DNA of 64,000 bases from Borrelia hispanica CRI (GTDB lineage: Bacteria; Spirochaetota; Spirochaetia; Borreliales; Borreliaceae). Location: NCBI RefSeq assembly GCF_000500065.1, contig NZ_AYOU01000164.1, positions 1-64,000 on the forward strand, in the 5' to 3' direction. This document shows, piece after piece, positions 8,654-17,887 of this stretch (the stretch's first letter is position 1; each line of letters opens with the position of its first letter). The translations under genes were made by a program, and so were the position numbers. The notes below the pieces were generated by a model. That model saw only the letters and a program-made list of their open reading frames with translations, had not been told where the DNA came from and searched no databases.

Positions 8654-9895
8654 TTATTCCTTTTGAATTTTTTTAAATGTTATTTTTTTTATTTTATGGT
8701 TTTGAATTTCTTCTATGAGATATTCTCCATGTTCTGTATTAACCCGTTCTCCTTTTGTAGGTATTTTGTCAAGTAAGTCCATGATGTATCCTCCCATTGT
8801 ATTGATGTAGTCTTTATGTTGAATTTTAATTCCTACTGTTTCTTCAATTTCATCAAATGTTGTTTCTCCTGATATTAAGTAAATGTTGTCGTCTTTTTTA
8901 GTAATAAGTTGTTTTTTCTCTTCGAAATCATATTCATCAAATATTGCACCGAAAATTTTTTCCATTATGTCTTCTACTGTCAGTATTCCTGAAAATCCAC
9001 CGTACTCATCAATAACAATTGCCATTATTTTTTGTTTTTGTCTCATGATATCTAATATGTCTTTTATTCTTTTGTTTTGCTGTACAAAAACAGCAGGCTT
9101 TATGAATTTAATAATATTTTTTTCAAGTTTTTTTTTACTTATTTCAATTAAATCTTTAGTTATTAAGATTCCTATTATTTGTTCTCTATTTTGACCTTTA
9201 TATATGGGAATTCTGGAATATCCTTCTTTTTTAATTAGTTTAATTTTATCTTTTAATTTTGATGTACTTGAGAGTGAAAATACTTCTGTTCTATGTGTCA
9301 TAATTTCAGACGCCCTAACTTCTCCTATATTTAGCATTTTTTGCATGAATATTCTGTCGTCATTTTCTAAAATTCCTAATTTTTCGGCTAAAGACAACAT
9401 ATTTTTTATACTATCTTTAGTTATTTTTTGATTTGTTGTTATTTTGCATAGACTTAATAAAATTTTGACTATTCCATTAATTATGTATATTGCTGGTGTA
9501 AATATTATTGTTAATGTTTTAATGAAAATAGAGGTATATAAGACTATACTCTCATTATTTAGGATTGCAATCTGTTTAGGAAATATTTCTGAACAGATGA
9601 GTACTATTATTGTTATGATTCCAGTTGAAAATGCAAGAGAATTATTACCATATTTATCAAGAACAAATTTTGTTGTCAGAGTGCTTGCTGTTATATTAGC
9701 AATATTATTGCCAATTAAAATTGTTGTGACGAGTTTTGATGGGTTTTGTGATAAATTGTATACTACTGTTCCTAATTTGCCTTTTTTCTTTATGTCTTGA
9801 AGTTGGATGAGGCTTAATGATGTATAGGCTGTTTCTGATGCTGAGAAAATCGCCGATAATATTACAAGTATTAATATAATGATTAATTCTAACAT
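8654..9895 (-). CDS. tlyC: CNNM/CorC (TlyC-type) membrane protein with CBS domains
   Basis: Belongs to the CNNM/CorB-CorC family, often labelled hemolysin but more likely a Mg2+ or divalent-cation efflux protein. The N-terminal DUF21 region has about four membrane segments and begins LSAIFSASETAYTSLS. Two CBS domains follow: EIMTHRTEVFSL onwards from about residue 197, and a second that includes VIDEYGGFSGILTVEDIMEK. The C-terminal CorC_HlyC domain ends the protein (about 330-413). No Shine-Dalgarno is visible before ATG 9895. tRNA-Cys lies upstream on the same strand. Confidence 0.9.
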   Translation of the reverse strand: MLELIIILILVILSAIFSASETAYTSLSLIQLQDIKKKGKLGTVVYNLSQNPSKLVTTILIGNNIANITASTLTTKFVLDKYGNNSLAFSTGIITIIVLICSEIFPKQIAILNNESIVLYTSIFIKTLTIIFTPAIYIINGIVKILLSLCKITTNQKITKDSIKNMLSLAEKLGILENDDRIFMQKMLNIGEVRASEIMTHRTEVFSLSSTSKLKDKIKLIKKEGYSRIPIYKGQNREQIIGILITKDLIEISKKKLEKNIIKFIKPAVFVQQNKRIKDILDIMRQKQKIMAIVIDEYGGFSGILTVEDIMEKIFGAIFDEYDFEEKKQLITKKDDNIYLISGETTFDEIEETVGIKIQHKDYINTMGGYIMDLLDKIPTKGERVNTEHGEYLIEEIQNHKIKKITFKKIQKE

Positions 9896-9971
9896 AGTTA
9901 TTATTTTAATTTATCTTAAAATCATTGTCTTTAATTTTGTTTGCCTTTATAAAAAACACATTGACCTTTAA

Positions 9972-9987
9972 GCCTTGTTTACAAGGC
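9972..9987 (-). other. Inverted repeat overlapping the tRNA-Cys 3' end
   Basis: GCCTTG and CAAGGC pair across a TTTA loop. Part of the stem is the tRNA acceptor end. It could act as a 3' processing or weak termination structure. The U-rich run (GTTTTTTAT on the minus strand) lies about 12 nt beyond. Confidence 0.4.
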
Positions 9988-10056
9988 GCCGACCGGATTC
10001 GAACCGGCGAATCAAAGTTTTGCAGACTTTTCCCTTAGCCACTTGGGTACAGCGCC
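9984..10056 (-). tRNA. trnC: tRNA-Cys (GCA)
   Basis: The reverse complement folds fully: acceptor GGCGCUG/CGGCGCC, discriminator U as expected for tRNA-Cys, anticodon stem AAAGU/ACUUU with loop CUGCAAA (anticodon GCA), and T arm GCCGG-UUCGAAU-CCGGU. CCA is not encoded. Confidence 0.97.
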
Positions 10057-10200
10057 ATATGAAACATTAGTTAGTTTATAAAAAAATATTTGAATTGTAA
10101 ACAGTCTTTTTTCACTTTTATAGTTTAAATAATAATTGATTTTTTGGGTATTCTCTTTTGAAATTTTTATATAAAAATAAATTTTATTTTTGTAAACTTT

Positions 10201-11721
10201 ATGAATATGAATAGAAAAGTACTTAATGATGTTTTATTTAAATTAAATCAAAATTTGATACAAAAAATTATAGGGTCTTGTGAAGTGGAAATATTGGGAC
10301 TTGCATATGATTCAAGATGTGTTTCATTTAATTTCGTTTTTTTTGCTCTTCCTGGACTGCATTTTGATGGTCAAAAATTTATTGAATCAGCAATTCAACG
10401 AGGTAGTAATGTTATTGTTCATACTAATGATATTGATTTTTATGATTCCAACGTAACGTATATTAGAGTTGATCCTTGTAATATAAAAAGATTTATGTCA
10501 AATTTTGCTCATGTTTTTTATGATGAGCCCTCAAAAAAGCTTAAAATTATTGGTGTTACAGGCACTGATGGTAAGAGTTCTGTTTGTTTTTATATTTATA
10601 CTTTATTAAAATCTATGGGTGTTAAAGTTGGGTTTATCTCAACGGTGTTTCTTGAAGATGGAAGTGGTATTTTAGTTAAAAATCCCTATAGGCAGTCTAC
10701 TCCAGAATCAACAGAAATTCATTTAGTTCTCAGTAAAATGGTGGATAATAATGTTGAATATGCTATTATTGAATCAACTTCTCATGGTCTTGATGATAGG
10801 ACATCAAGGCTTCTTGATATTGAATATTCTGTTGCTGTTTTGACTAATATCACTCATGAACATCTTGAATTTCATGGTACCATGCAGAATTATTTGAGAG
10901 CCAAGCTTAATCTTTTTTATTCTGCAGATTTTAATGGTGGTTTTGGTATTATCAATATGGATGATAATCACTTTTCTATGTTTATGAATTCTATTAAAAG
11001 GACTTATACCTATAGTTTAAAAAATGAAAAAGCTGATTTTTTTGTAAGTAAGATTAATGAACAAATGGGTTTTACTGAATTTGAGTTTTATCATAATAAC
11101 ATTAAATATGCTTCTAGAGTTAATCTGACGGGTAGTTTTAATGTTGAGAATGTTATGGCTGCCTTAATTGTTGTTAGTCAAGTTATGAAATTTGATATTT
11201 TAAAACTTATTTCTAAGCTTATCAATATTAAGAGTCTTTGTGGACGCATGCAAGATATTAACTTTGGCCAAGATTTTTCTTTAATTGTTGATTATGCACA
11301 TACACCAGGTGCTTTTCTTAAAATGTTTCCCATATTTAGAAGACTTGCAAAAAAGCGTTTAATTTCTGTTTTTGGTTCTGCTGGGGAGAGAGATATTCTT
11401 AAGAGAAGATTGCAGGGAGAAATTGCAGATGAGTATTCAGATATAATAATACTTTGTGATGAGGATCCAAGAGGTGAGGATTCTATGCAAATAATTAGAG
11501 ATATTGCAGAAGGAATTGTAACAAAAACCTTAAATAAAGATTTGTTTTTTATTCCTGATAGAAAATGTGCAATTGAAAAAGCAATAAATATTGCATGTGG
11601 TGATGATTTGGTGGTTACTCTTGGAAAGGGGCATGAAAGTTCAATAATATATAAAGATAAGAGTATTTTTTGGGATGAACAAGCGGTTATTAAAGATATT
11701 ATTTTAAGTTTGAAAAAATAG
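10201..11721 (+). CDS. murE: UDP-MurNAc-tripeptide synthetase (Mur ligase)
   Basis: Adds the third residue, a diamino acid, to UDP-MurNAc-L-Ala-D-Glu in the cytoplasm. The ATP loop is IIGVTGTDGKSS (residues about 117-128), followed by YRQSTPEST, the MurE-type substrate loop, and by LTNITHEHLEFHG. The C-terminal domain carries DYAHTPGA. The residue-3 specificity loop reads DEDPRGED instead of the DNPR found in diaminopimelate enzymes. Spirochete peptidoglycan uses ornithine, so an L-ornithine-adding enzyme is likely. At 506 aa it is normal length. No Shine-Dalgarno precedes either ATG (10201 or 10207). ddl follows 11 bp downstream, giving a cell-wall pair. Confidence 0.93.
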   Translation: MNMNRKVLNDVLFKLNQNLIQKIIGSCEVEILGLAYDSRCVSFNFVFFALPGLHFDGQKFIESAIQRGSNVIVHTNDIDFYDSNVTYIRVDPCNIKRFMSNFAHVFYDEPSKKLKIIGVTGTDGKSSVCFYIYTLLKSMGVKVGFISTVFLEDGSGILVKNPYRQSTPESTEIHLVLSKMVDNNVEYAIIESTSHGLDDRTSRLLDIEYSVAVLTNITHEHLEFHGTMQNYLRAKLNLFYSADFNGGFGIINMDDNHFSMFMNSIKRTYTYSLKNEKADFFVSKINEQMGFTEFEFYHNNIKYASRVNLTGSFNVENVMAALIVVSQVMKFDILKLISKLINIKSLCGRMQDINFGQDFSLIVDYAHTPGAFLKMFPIFRRLAKKRLISVFGSAGERDILKRRLQGEIADEYSDIIILCDEDPRGEDSMQIIRDIAEGIVTKTLNKDLFFIPDRKCAIEKAINIACGDDLVVTLGKGHESSIIYKDKSIFWDEQAVIKDIILSLKK

Positions 11722-11732
11722 GGGTTAGTGTT

Positions 11733-12827
11733 ATGAAAAAAAATCTTATGTTAATATTTGGAGGAGTTTCTTTTGAGCATGAGATTTCTCTTAGATCTGC
11801 TTATGGGATTTATTTATCTCTTTTAAAACTTGATAAGTATAATGTATTTTCAGTTTTTATTGATAAAGTTACTGGGATTTGGTATTTGTTAGATTCTGTT
11901 CCCAGTAGTGCTGAATTGATTAAAAGAGATATTACTTCTATTATTAGTTTTATTCCTGGTTGTGGGATATTTGTGAATAATAAATCTCTTGAGATAGATG
12001 TTATATTTCCTATTATTCATGGAAGAACAGGTGAGGATGGTGCTATTCAGGGATTTGTAAAGATGATGGATATTCCTTGTGTTGGTGCTGGTATTTTAGG
12101 AAGTGCTATTTCTATTAATAAATATTTCTGTAAGGTTTTGCTTAAAAGTTTTAATATTCCTGTAGTGTCTTTTATTGGATTTAAAAAAGATGATTATCTT
12201 TTAAATAAAGAGGGAATTAAAGAGGATATAAAGAATAAATTAAATTATCCTGTAATTGTGAAGCCTTCTGTATTAGGTTCTTCAATTGGAATTAATGTTG
12301 CATATAATGTTGCTCAGATTGAAAAATATATTGAAGAAGCTTTTGAATATGATTTGACAGTTGTTGTAGAAAAATTTATTAAAGCAAGAGAAATTGAATG
12401 TGCTGTTATTGGGAATGATCAAATTAAAATATTTACACCTGGTGAAATTGTTGTGCAGGATTTTGTATTTTATGATTATGATGCTAAGTATTCTACTATT
12501 CCTGGAGATTCAATTGTGTTTAATATTCCGGCTCATCTTGATATGAAACATTTATTAGATGTTAAAGAATATGCATTTTTGACTTATAAATATTTGGAAC
12601 TTAGAGGGATGGCAAGGATTGATTTTTTGATATCAAAAGATACCAATTTACTTTATGTTAATGAGGTAAATACAATTCCAGGTTTTACAGATATTTCTAT
12701 GTTTGCTAAAATGTGTGAACATGATGGTCTTGATTATGAGAGTTTAGTTGATAAATTAATCACTTTGGCTTTTGAGAGTTATGAAAAGCGTAAGGGTAAA
12801 ATTGATTTTAATAGGTTGGAGAGTTAG
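11733..12827 (+). CDS. ddl: D-alanine--D-alanine ligase
   Basis: Makes the D-Ala-D-Ala dipeptide for peptidoglycan. It opens LMLIFGGVSFEHEISLRSA, the family signature, and then shows HGRTGEDGAIQGF, the ATP-grasp region YPVIVKPSVLGSSIGIN, and the metal-binding NEVNTIPGFTDISMF near the C-terminus. It has 364 aa. A Shine-Dalgarno AGGGG precedes ATG 11733. It follows murE by 11 bp in one operon. The substrate supplier alr lies elsewhere in the window (51487-52599). The stop codon overlaps the stop of the convergent minus-strand gene by 4 bp. Confidence 0.95.
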   Translation: MKKNLMLIFGGVSFEHEISLRSAYGIYLSLLKLDKYNVFSVFIDKVTGIWYLLDSVPSSAELIKRDITSIISFIPGCGIFVNNKSLEIDVIFPIIHGRTGEDGAIQGFVKMMDIPCVGAGILGSAISINKYFCKVLLKSFNIPVVSFIGFKKDDYLLNKEGIKEDIKNKLNYPVIVKPSVLGSSIGINVAYNVAQIEKYIEEAFEYDLTVVVEKFIKAREIECAVIGNDQIKIFTPGEIVVQDFVFYDYDAKYSTIPGDSIVFNIPAHLDMKHLLDVKEYAFLTYKYLELRGMARIDFLISKDTNLLYVNEVNTIPGFTDISMFAKMCEHDGLDYESLVDKLITLAFESYEKRKGKIDFNRLES

Positions 12828-15067
12828 TTTAAATTTAAATTTTTCAAATTTTCAATTTCTTTATCGTCTTGAAGTTTAAAGAAGGGATCTAAATCTTGTT
12901 TGGATGATTTTGGAAGTATTCCAGAATATTTGATTGTGTATGAATAATCTATATTTGTATTTTTTATTTCTTTTTTTGTTTTTTGATCGTATATTTTGAT
13001 TTCATGTTTATTAGTATCAAAGTAGATAAAAGCATTATATTTAATGTCTTCTTTGCACTTAATTGTGAAGGTTATGTTTGTTATATTGCTTTTGATATTG
13101 TTTGCTGTGAATATTATATTGTTAGATACTATTTTGTATGGTGTATTACTTTGATATACAATGAGTTCAGATGCATTTTCTATGTGTAAATGAATTTGTT
13201 CTGCAATTTTTGTTGTGGTGATTTTAATTGTATAAATAGATCGCTCTGCTGCGTCTATTTTGTGAAAAGATACGTCTATTAATTTTTCTTGTATCTTGGT
13301 TTCCTTTTTTATTTGTGTTTGATTTTTATCTAATTTTAAATTGAAATCTTTCATTGCAAGTTGAATTGTATTTTTGTTGTTTTGTAAATATTTGACATTA
13401 ATTTCATTGTTGTGTTCTGGGAAGCTTATTGTTTGGGATATTTTTATTGTTGCAATTTTTTCTATATCGTGTGAGATTATGATGATGGCGATTATTAAGA
13501 GAAGAATTATAAATTCGATCTTTTCTGATTTTTGAAATTCTTGTTTTATTGTTGTAGTTTTGTGTTTTAAATGTTCTACAATATTGGCAAGTATTGCTGA
13601 GAATAGTGATATTGCTATGAAATAGCTTAGTTCAATAGGTCTTGATATCATTAAAGTTGTTTGTATTGACGTTATTAATATAAGATTTATTACCCAAATG
13701 AATATTATTATTAGTTTTTTTAAGATTTTTGTTTTATTAGGAATCATTAGTATTAATATATTTTTGAGTATAGTGATTAAAATAAATTCTATTTTGATAT
13801 ATAACACTATGATAAACTCAACTATGGAAATTGATATTGCTAGGTATTTAAGTTCTTTTAAGTTTAGATGTATTTTATAATTGTATGCAAAGTAGGATAT
13901 TAGATTGAAGTTAAATAAGGTTAGGAAAAAATTTACCAAATATACTGGGTTTATAATATCATAATCTATGATATTTTCGTATGCAAATAGCATTTTATTT
14001 GTAAATAGGATAGAAATGTATGTGCTTAGAAATAATATAGAAAATAGTTTTATAATTTTATGATAATTTTCTTTTGTTTTTCTTAGTATGATGCTGGTTT
14101 TTTTGAATCTTGTAATCATTATTAATATAATAAAGTTGTAAATGGCATATATTGCTATGATAAGTGTAATTTCATTAATAATCCATTTTTTAAATAGAGT
14201 GTTAATAATAATATAGTGTAGTGTATCTTCATTTTGAATATTGTTTTTAGTTTTAATTGTTTCTTCTATTGCTTTATAAATATCATAAGGATTATTTTTT
14301 TTGATATATTTTAAAAGAGAATGTTCTCTATTGTTGCTTATGATTAAAATTGGAATTTTTTCTTTTAGATATAAATTATATATTTCATTAATATTTTTAT
14401 TTGTTATTTTTGATACACTGAAATTTACTTTATTGTTTTCAAATGTTTTTATAAAGTTTTTTAAAAAACTTAAATTTGTTTTTGAGTTTATTATATTTGA
14501 TTGATTTTTAAATTCTATTAAGTTGTTTTTTTTATCTTCATTTAACATTAAATATATTGTATTTATATCTTTTTCAAAAGTATTACTGTTTAATAATAAT
14601 CTGCTATTTATTGTTGATATTTGTTTGTGTGAATCATCTTCTATAAAATATATATTTATGCTGTTTTTAATTTCTTTGTTCTTAAAGTTATTTATTAATG
14701 TAATGGCAATGGCAATTGCTAGATTATTTTTCAACTTGTATTGTGTTTCTATTGGTATAATTATGTTATAAATGGTTTTTTCTTTTCCTTTTATTTTTGT
14801 GTGAATTGTTTTATGTGAGTATCCAATAAATCCAATTTCTTGGAGTGAATGTTCTTTATATTGAATGTGATTTTCTATAAAGTATTTTTTTATATAATTA
14901 TAAGTGTTTTTTATTCTTTCTATTTTATCTAAAGATTTATTTAACATATTGATTTTTGTAATATGTGTTATTATTTGTTTGTTATATTGTTCTTTTTCAT
15001 CTGCTTTTATTGTTTTATGTAAAATGGATATATTTATTAAAATTAAGAATAGTATCTTAATTGTCAT
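12824..15067 (-). CDS. Large membrane protein with M28/ERMP1-like layout
   Basis: No name is assigned. It begins with a signal peptide or first membrane segment (IKILFLILINISILHKTI). Residues about 25-285 form an extracytoplasmic domain with a faint M28 peptidase look (TIYNIIIPIETQ, then INIYFIEDD), but the metal-binding His/Asp/Glu set is not obvious. About eight or nine membrane segments follow (roughly 295-545), then a beta-rich C-terminal domain of about 200 residues. Peptidase-like domain, membrane block and beta domain is the order seen in ERMP1/Fxna-type M28 proteins. The gene starts inside the end of rel and shares its stop region with ddl. Confidence 0.75.
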   Translation of the reverse strand: MTIKILFLILINISILHKTIKADEKEQYNKQIITHITKINMLNKSLDKIERIKNTYNYIKKYFIENHIQYKEHSLQEIGFIGYSHKTIHTKIKGKEKTIYNIIIPIETQYKLKNNLAIAIAITLINNFKNKEIKNSINIYFIEDDSHKQISTINSRLLLNSNTFEKDINTIYLMLNEDKKNNLIEFKNQSNIINSKTNLSFLKNFIKTFENNKVNFSVSKITNKNINEIYNLYLKEKIPILIISNNREHSLLKYIKKNNPYDIYKAIEETIKTKNNIQNEDTLHYIIINTLFKKWIINEITLIIAIYAIYNFIILIMITRFKKTSIILRKTKENYHKIIKLFSILFLSTYISILFTNKMLFAYENIIDYDIINPVYLVNFFLTLFNFNLISYFAYNYKIHLNLKELKYLAISISIVEFIIVLYIKIEFILITILKNILILMIPNKTKILKKLIIIFIWVINLILITSIQTTLMISRPIELSYFIAISLFSAILANIVEHLKHKTTTIKQEFQKSEKIEFIILLLIIAIIIISHDIEKIATIKISQTISFPEHNNEINVKYLQNNKNTIQLAMKDFNLKLDKNQTQIKKETKIQEKLIDVSFHKIDAAERSIYTIKITTTKIAEQIHLHIENASELIVYQSNTPYKIVSNNIIFTANNIKSNITNITFTIKCKEDIKYNAFIYFDTNKHEIKIYDQKTKKEIKNTNIDYSYTIKYSGILPKSSKQDLDPFFKLQDDKEIENLKNLNLN

Positions 15068-17060
15068 AGTTTTTTATGTCTTCTTCCACTTGCATTATTT
15101 GAAGTACGTTAGGATTTTCTTTAAGTGAATTAAAAATCATTGATACATTTTTATGGTTTGATAATATTATAATATTTATTATTCCGTGTCCATTTCCACA
15201 GTCTTCTATTTTTTCGCTAATAAGTCTTACATCAAATGTTGTAAATAGATTATCTAAGTAATTAAAGAGGTCTTTTAAATTTTTTAAAAATATTATAATA
15301 TGATACACTTTCCTTGTTGGTGTTGCTTCCCATTCTACTTCTACCAGATGGTTTTTTTTCTGATATGTAATTTCTCTACAATTTTCTTTATGAACCACTA
15401 TTGTATCTTTTTGTATTAAACCAATAATATCTTCACCTGTTAATGGGTTACAATCAGAAGCTATTGTAATGCTTTTGAGTTTAGATTTTGTTAAAGATTT
15501 AAATAGACTAAATAGTCTTTTTTGTTCTTTATTTTCTCCGATAAGGTATGCAATTATGTTATTGTCTACAAATATTGTATTGTCATTTTTATTGAGCCAA
15601 GATCTAATTTTTGAACGTGCTTTTTTTGTTCTAACACTATTCAACCAAATTACATCAGGTTTTGCTTCTTCAGATGTGAATATTTCAACAATTTGTTCGT
15701 TTTTTAATGGTTTGGTTAATGAACTAATTTTGCCATTGATTTTTGCATAAAGTGCTTGATCCCCAATATCTGTATGTATTGTATATGCAAAGTCAATTGA
15801 GTTTGAACCAAATGGAAGTTCGACTATTTCTCCTTCTGGTGTATAGACATATATAAATGTATTTAAAAGTTCCTTATGTATATCGTGCATTGAGTATTGA
15901 TTTTTATTAGCTGATTCTTGTTGCCATTTTTTAATTCGATTGATAAATGATATATCATCAGCTTTTAATTCAACTTGTTCTTTATAAAGCCAGTGGGCAG
16001 CAACACCGTATTTGGCAATTTTATCCATTTCTTCTGTTCTAATTTGTATTTCAATTAATTGATTATCTTCAGGTATTCTGACAGTTGTATGTAGAGATTG
16101 GTATTTGTTTTCTTTAGGAATGGCTATATAGTCTTTAAGTCTTCCAGGTATTGGTTTCCAAACTTTATGTACGATTTCTAGTATTTCGTAACATTCTTTT
16201 TGTTTTTTGCAAATTATTCTTATTCCCAAAGTATCAAAAATTTGAGAAATATTGTTATTTCGTGTTTTCATTTTTCTAAATATTGAGTAAAAATGTTTTG
16301 AGCGCACTGTAATTGTGACGTCAATTCCAATTTTTTTGAGTTCTTTTTCTATTATTAATTTTCCTTTATATAATTTTTTTTCTCTTTCTATCTTTGTTGC
16401 GGATAAAAAATTTTTTATTTCTTTATATTCTTTTGGATAAAGGTATTTTAATGATAAGTCTTCAAGATATATTTTAAGAGATGAGATACCAAGCCTTTCT
16501 GCAATTGGTACGTAAGTTGCAAGACAATCTCTTGCAATTCTTTCTCTTCGATTTTTAGGTAAGTGAGAAAGCGTTGCCATATTGTGTAATTTATCTGCAA
16601 GTTTTATTATTATTATTCTAATGTCATGAGTCATTGCAAAAAACATTTTTGAGATTGTATTTGCTTCTTTGATTGCTCTTGTTTTATTGTGTAAATCATG
16701 AATTTTGGTTACTCCATCAATTAGACTGAAAACTTCTTGATCAAATTCTTTAATGATTTCTTCTTTTTGAACACTGGTGTCTTCTAAAACATCATGTAGT
16801 AGACCAGCTATTATTGTTTTGAAATCTAACTGGAATTTTATGAGAAATAGTGCAACCATTATTGGGTGAATTACATATGGTTCTTTACTTTCTCTATATT
16901 GTCCGTAGTGTAATTGTTCTGATATTTCAAGAGATTTAAATATTAGTTTTTTTTGAATGTCATCTTGATAATTATTATCTACAGTTTTCCTGAAAATATT
17001 TTTTAATTTATCAATATCATTTATTTTAAGTAAGTATGCAATTTCATAGACTTGTATCAT
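15057..17060 (-). CDS. rel: Bifunctional (p)ppGpp synthetase/hydrolase
   Basis: Makes and degrades the stringent-response alarmones. The HD hydrolase domain is intact: HPIMVALFLI, GLLHDVLEDTS and IIIKLADKLHNMATL (residues about 66-160). The synthetase domain follows with VRSKHFYSIFRKM and FDTLGIRIIC. A TGS domain begins near YVYTPEGEIVELP, and a C-terminal ACT-like domain ends the 667-aa protein. This layout fits the single bifunctional Rel of Borrelia. It overlaps prmC by 17 bp upstream and the membrane protein by 11 bp downstream, so prfA-prmC-rel forms one operon. Confidence 0.95.
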   Translation of the reverse strand: MIQVYEIAYLLKINDIDKLKNIFRKTVDNNYQDDIQKKLIFKSLEISEQLHYGQYRESKEPYVIHPIMVALFLIKFQLDFKTIIAGLLHDVLEDTSVQKEEIIKEFDQEVFSLIDGVTKIHDLHNKTRAIKEANTISKMFFAMTHDIRIIIIKLADKLHNMATLSHLPKNRRERIARDCLATYVPIAERLGISSLKIYLEDLSLKYLYPKEYKEIKNFLSATKIEREKKLYKGKLIIEKELKKIGIDVTITVRSKHFYSIFRKMKTRNNNISQIFDTLGIRIICKKQKECYEILEIVHKVWKPIPGRLKDYIAIPKENKYQSLHTTVRIPEDNQLIEIQIRTEEMDKIAKYGVAAHWLYKEQVELKADDISFINRIKKWQQESANKNQYSMHDIHKELLNTFIYVYTPEGEIVELPFGSNSIDFAYTIHTDIGDQALYAKINGKISSLTKPLKNEQIVEIFTSEEAKPDVIWLNSVRTKKARSKIRSWLNKNDNTIFVDNNIIAYLIGENKEQKRLFSLFKSLTKSKLKSITIASDCNPLTGEDIIGLIQKDTIVVHKENCREITYQKKNHLVEVEWEATPTRKVYHIIIFLKNLKDLFNYLDNLFTTFDVRLISEKIEDCGNGHGIINIIILSNHKNVSMIFNSLKENPNVLQIMQVEEDIKNYDN

Positions 17061-17877
17061 GTTTTATCCTTAAAAGTAATGCCCTTTCTCTATTTTCAAT
17101 ATCATATATAGTTTTTAAATATGTAAAACCTTCTTGTATCGCAAACTTTTCTAGAGATTTTTTTTGCCACGGAGCCATTTCTAATATTAAGAGTCCATTT
17201 TTAGTTAATTTGTATTTTGCTTGTTTTATTATTTTTTTTGCAATTTTAAGTCCATTTTTTCCAAATCCTAAGAGTGCTATTCTTGGTTCTTTTGCTAATT
17301 TTTCCTTTATCTTAAGTTCATCTTTAGTTAAGTAAGGAGGATTAGTTATTATTAGTTCAAACTTTTTATCTATGTATTTTAACAGATTTGAACGTTGTAT
17401 TTCTATATAATTTGTTAAATTTAGTCTTTGTGTATTTTTTAATGATACTTTTAAAGCTTGTACTGAAATGTCGGATAGTGTTACTTTTTGTTTAAGATAA
17501 TATGCAATTGTTAATCCAATACATCCACTTCCACAACATAAATCTAGAATTTTACTTAAATTATTTTTTTTAATTTGAATCAATGCTTCTTCTACTAAAC
17601 ATTCTGTATCTTCTCTAGGAATTAGTACGTGTTTGTTGATATAGAATTTGATTCCCATAAATTCTTTTGTGCCAAGTATATAGTGTATAGGGATTCCTGA
17701 TTTTATATTATTTATTTGAGAAAATAGTTTATATTCTTCTTGTTGTGTTAGATTTTGATTTGTATTTGCAAGGATTAGTTCTTTTCTAATATTTAGGATT
17801 TTTTCAAGTAGTAGTAGAATTTCGATAGTGTTTAAATTATATTGCTTTGCATTTTTTATTGCTTCTTGTATTGTCAT
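17044..17877 (-). CDS. prmC: Release-factor glutamine methyltransferase
   Basis: Methylates the Gln of the GGQ motif in release factors RF1 and RF2. The N-terminal helical domain is followed by the SAM-binding motif ILDLCCGSGCIGLTIAYYL and the signature ITNPPY. The 277-aa length matches the family. It follows prfA by 10 bp, next to the gene for one of its substrates, and overlaps rel at its 3' end. The name hemK is the older one. Confidence 0.95.
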   Translation of the reverse strand: MTIQEAIKNAKQYNLNTIEILLLLEKILNIRKELILANTNQNLTQQEEYKLFSQINNIKSGIPIHYILGTKEFMGIKFYINKHVLIPREDTECLVEEALIQIKKNNLSKILDLCCGSGCIGLTIAYYLKQKVTLSDISVQALKVSLKNTQRLNLTNYIEIQRSNLLKYIDKKFELIITNPPYLTKDELKIKEKLAKEPRIALLGFGKNGLKIAKKIIKQAKYKLTKNGLLILEMAPWQKKSLEKFAIQEGFTYLKTIYDIENRERALLLRIKHDTSL

Positions 17878-17887
17878 TAAAATAAAA

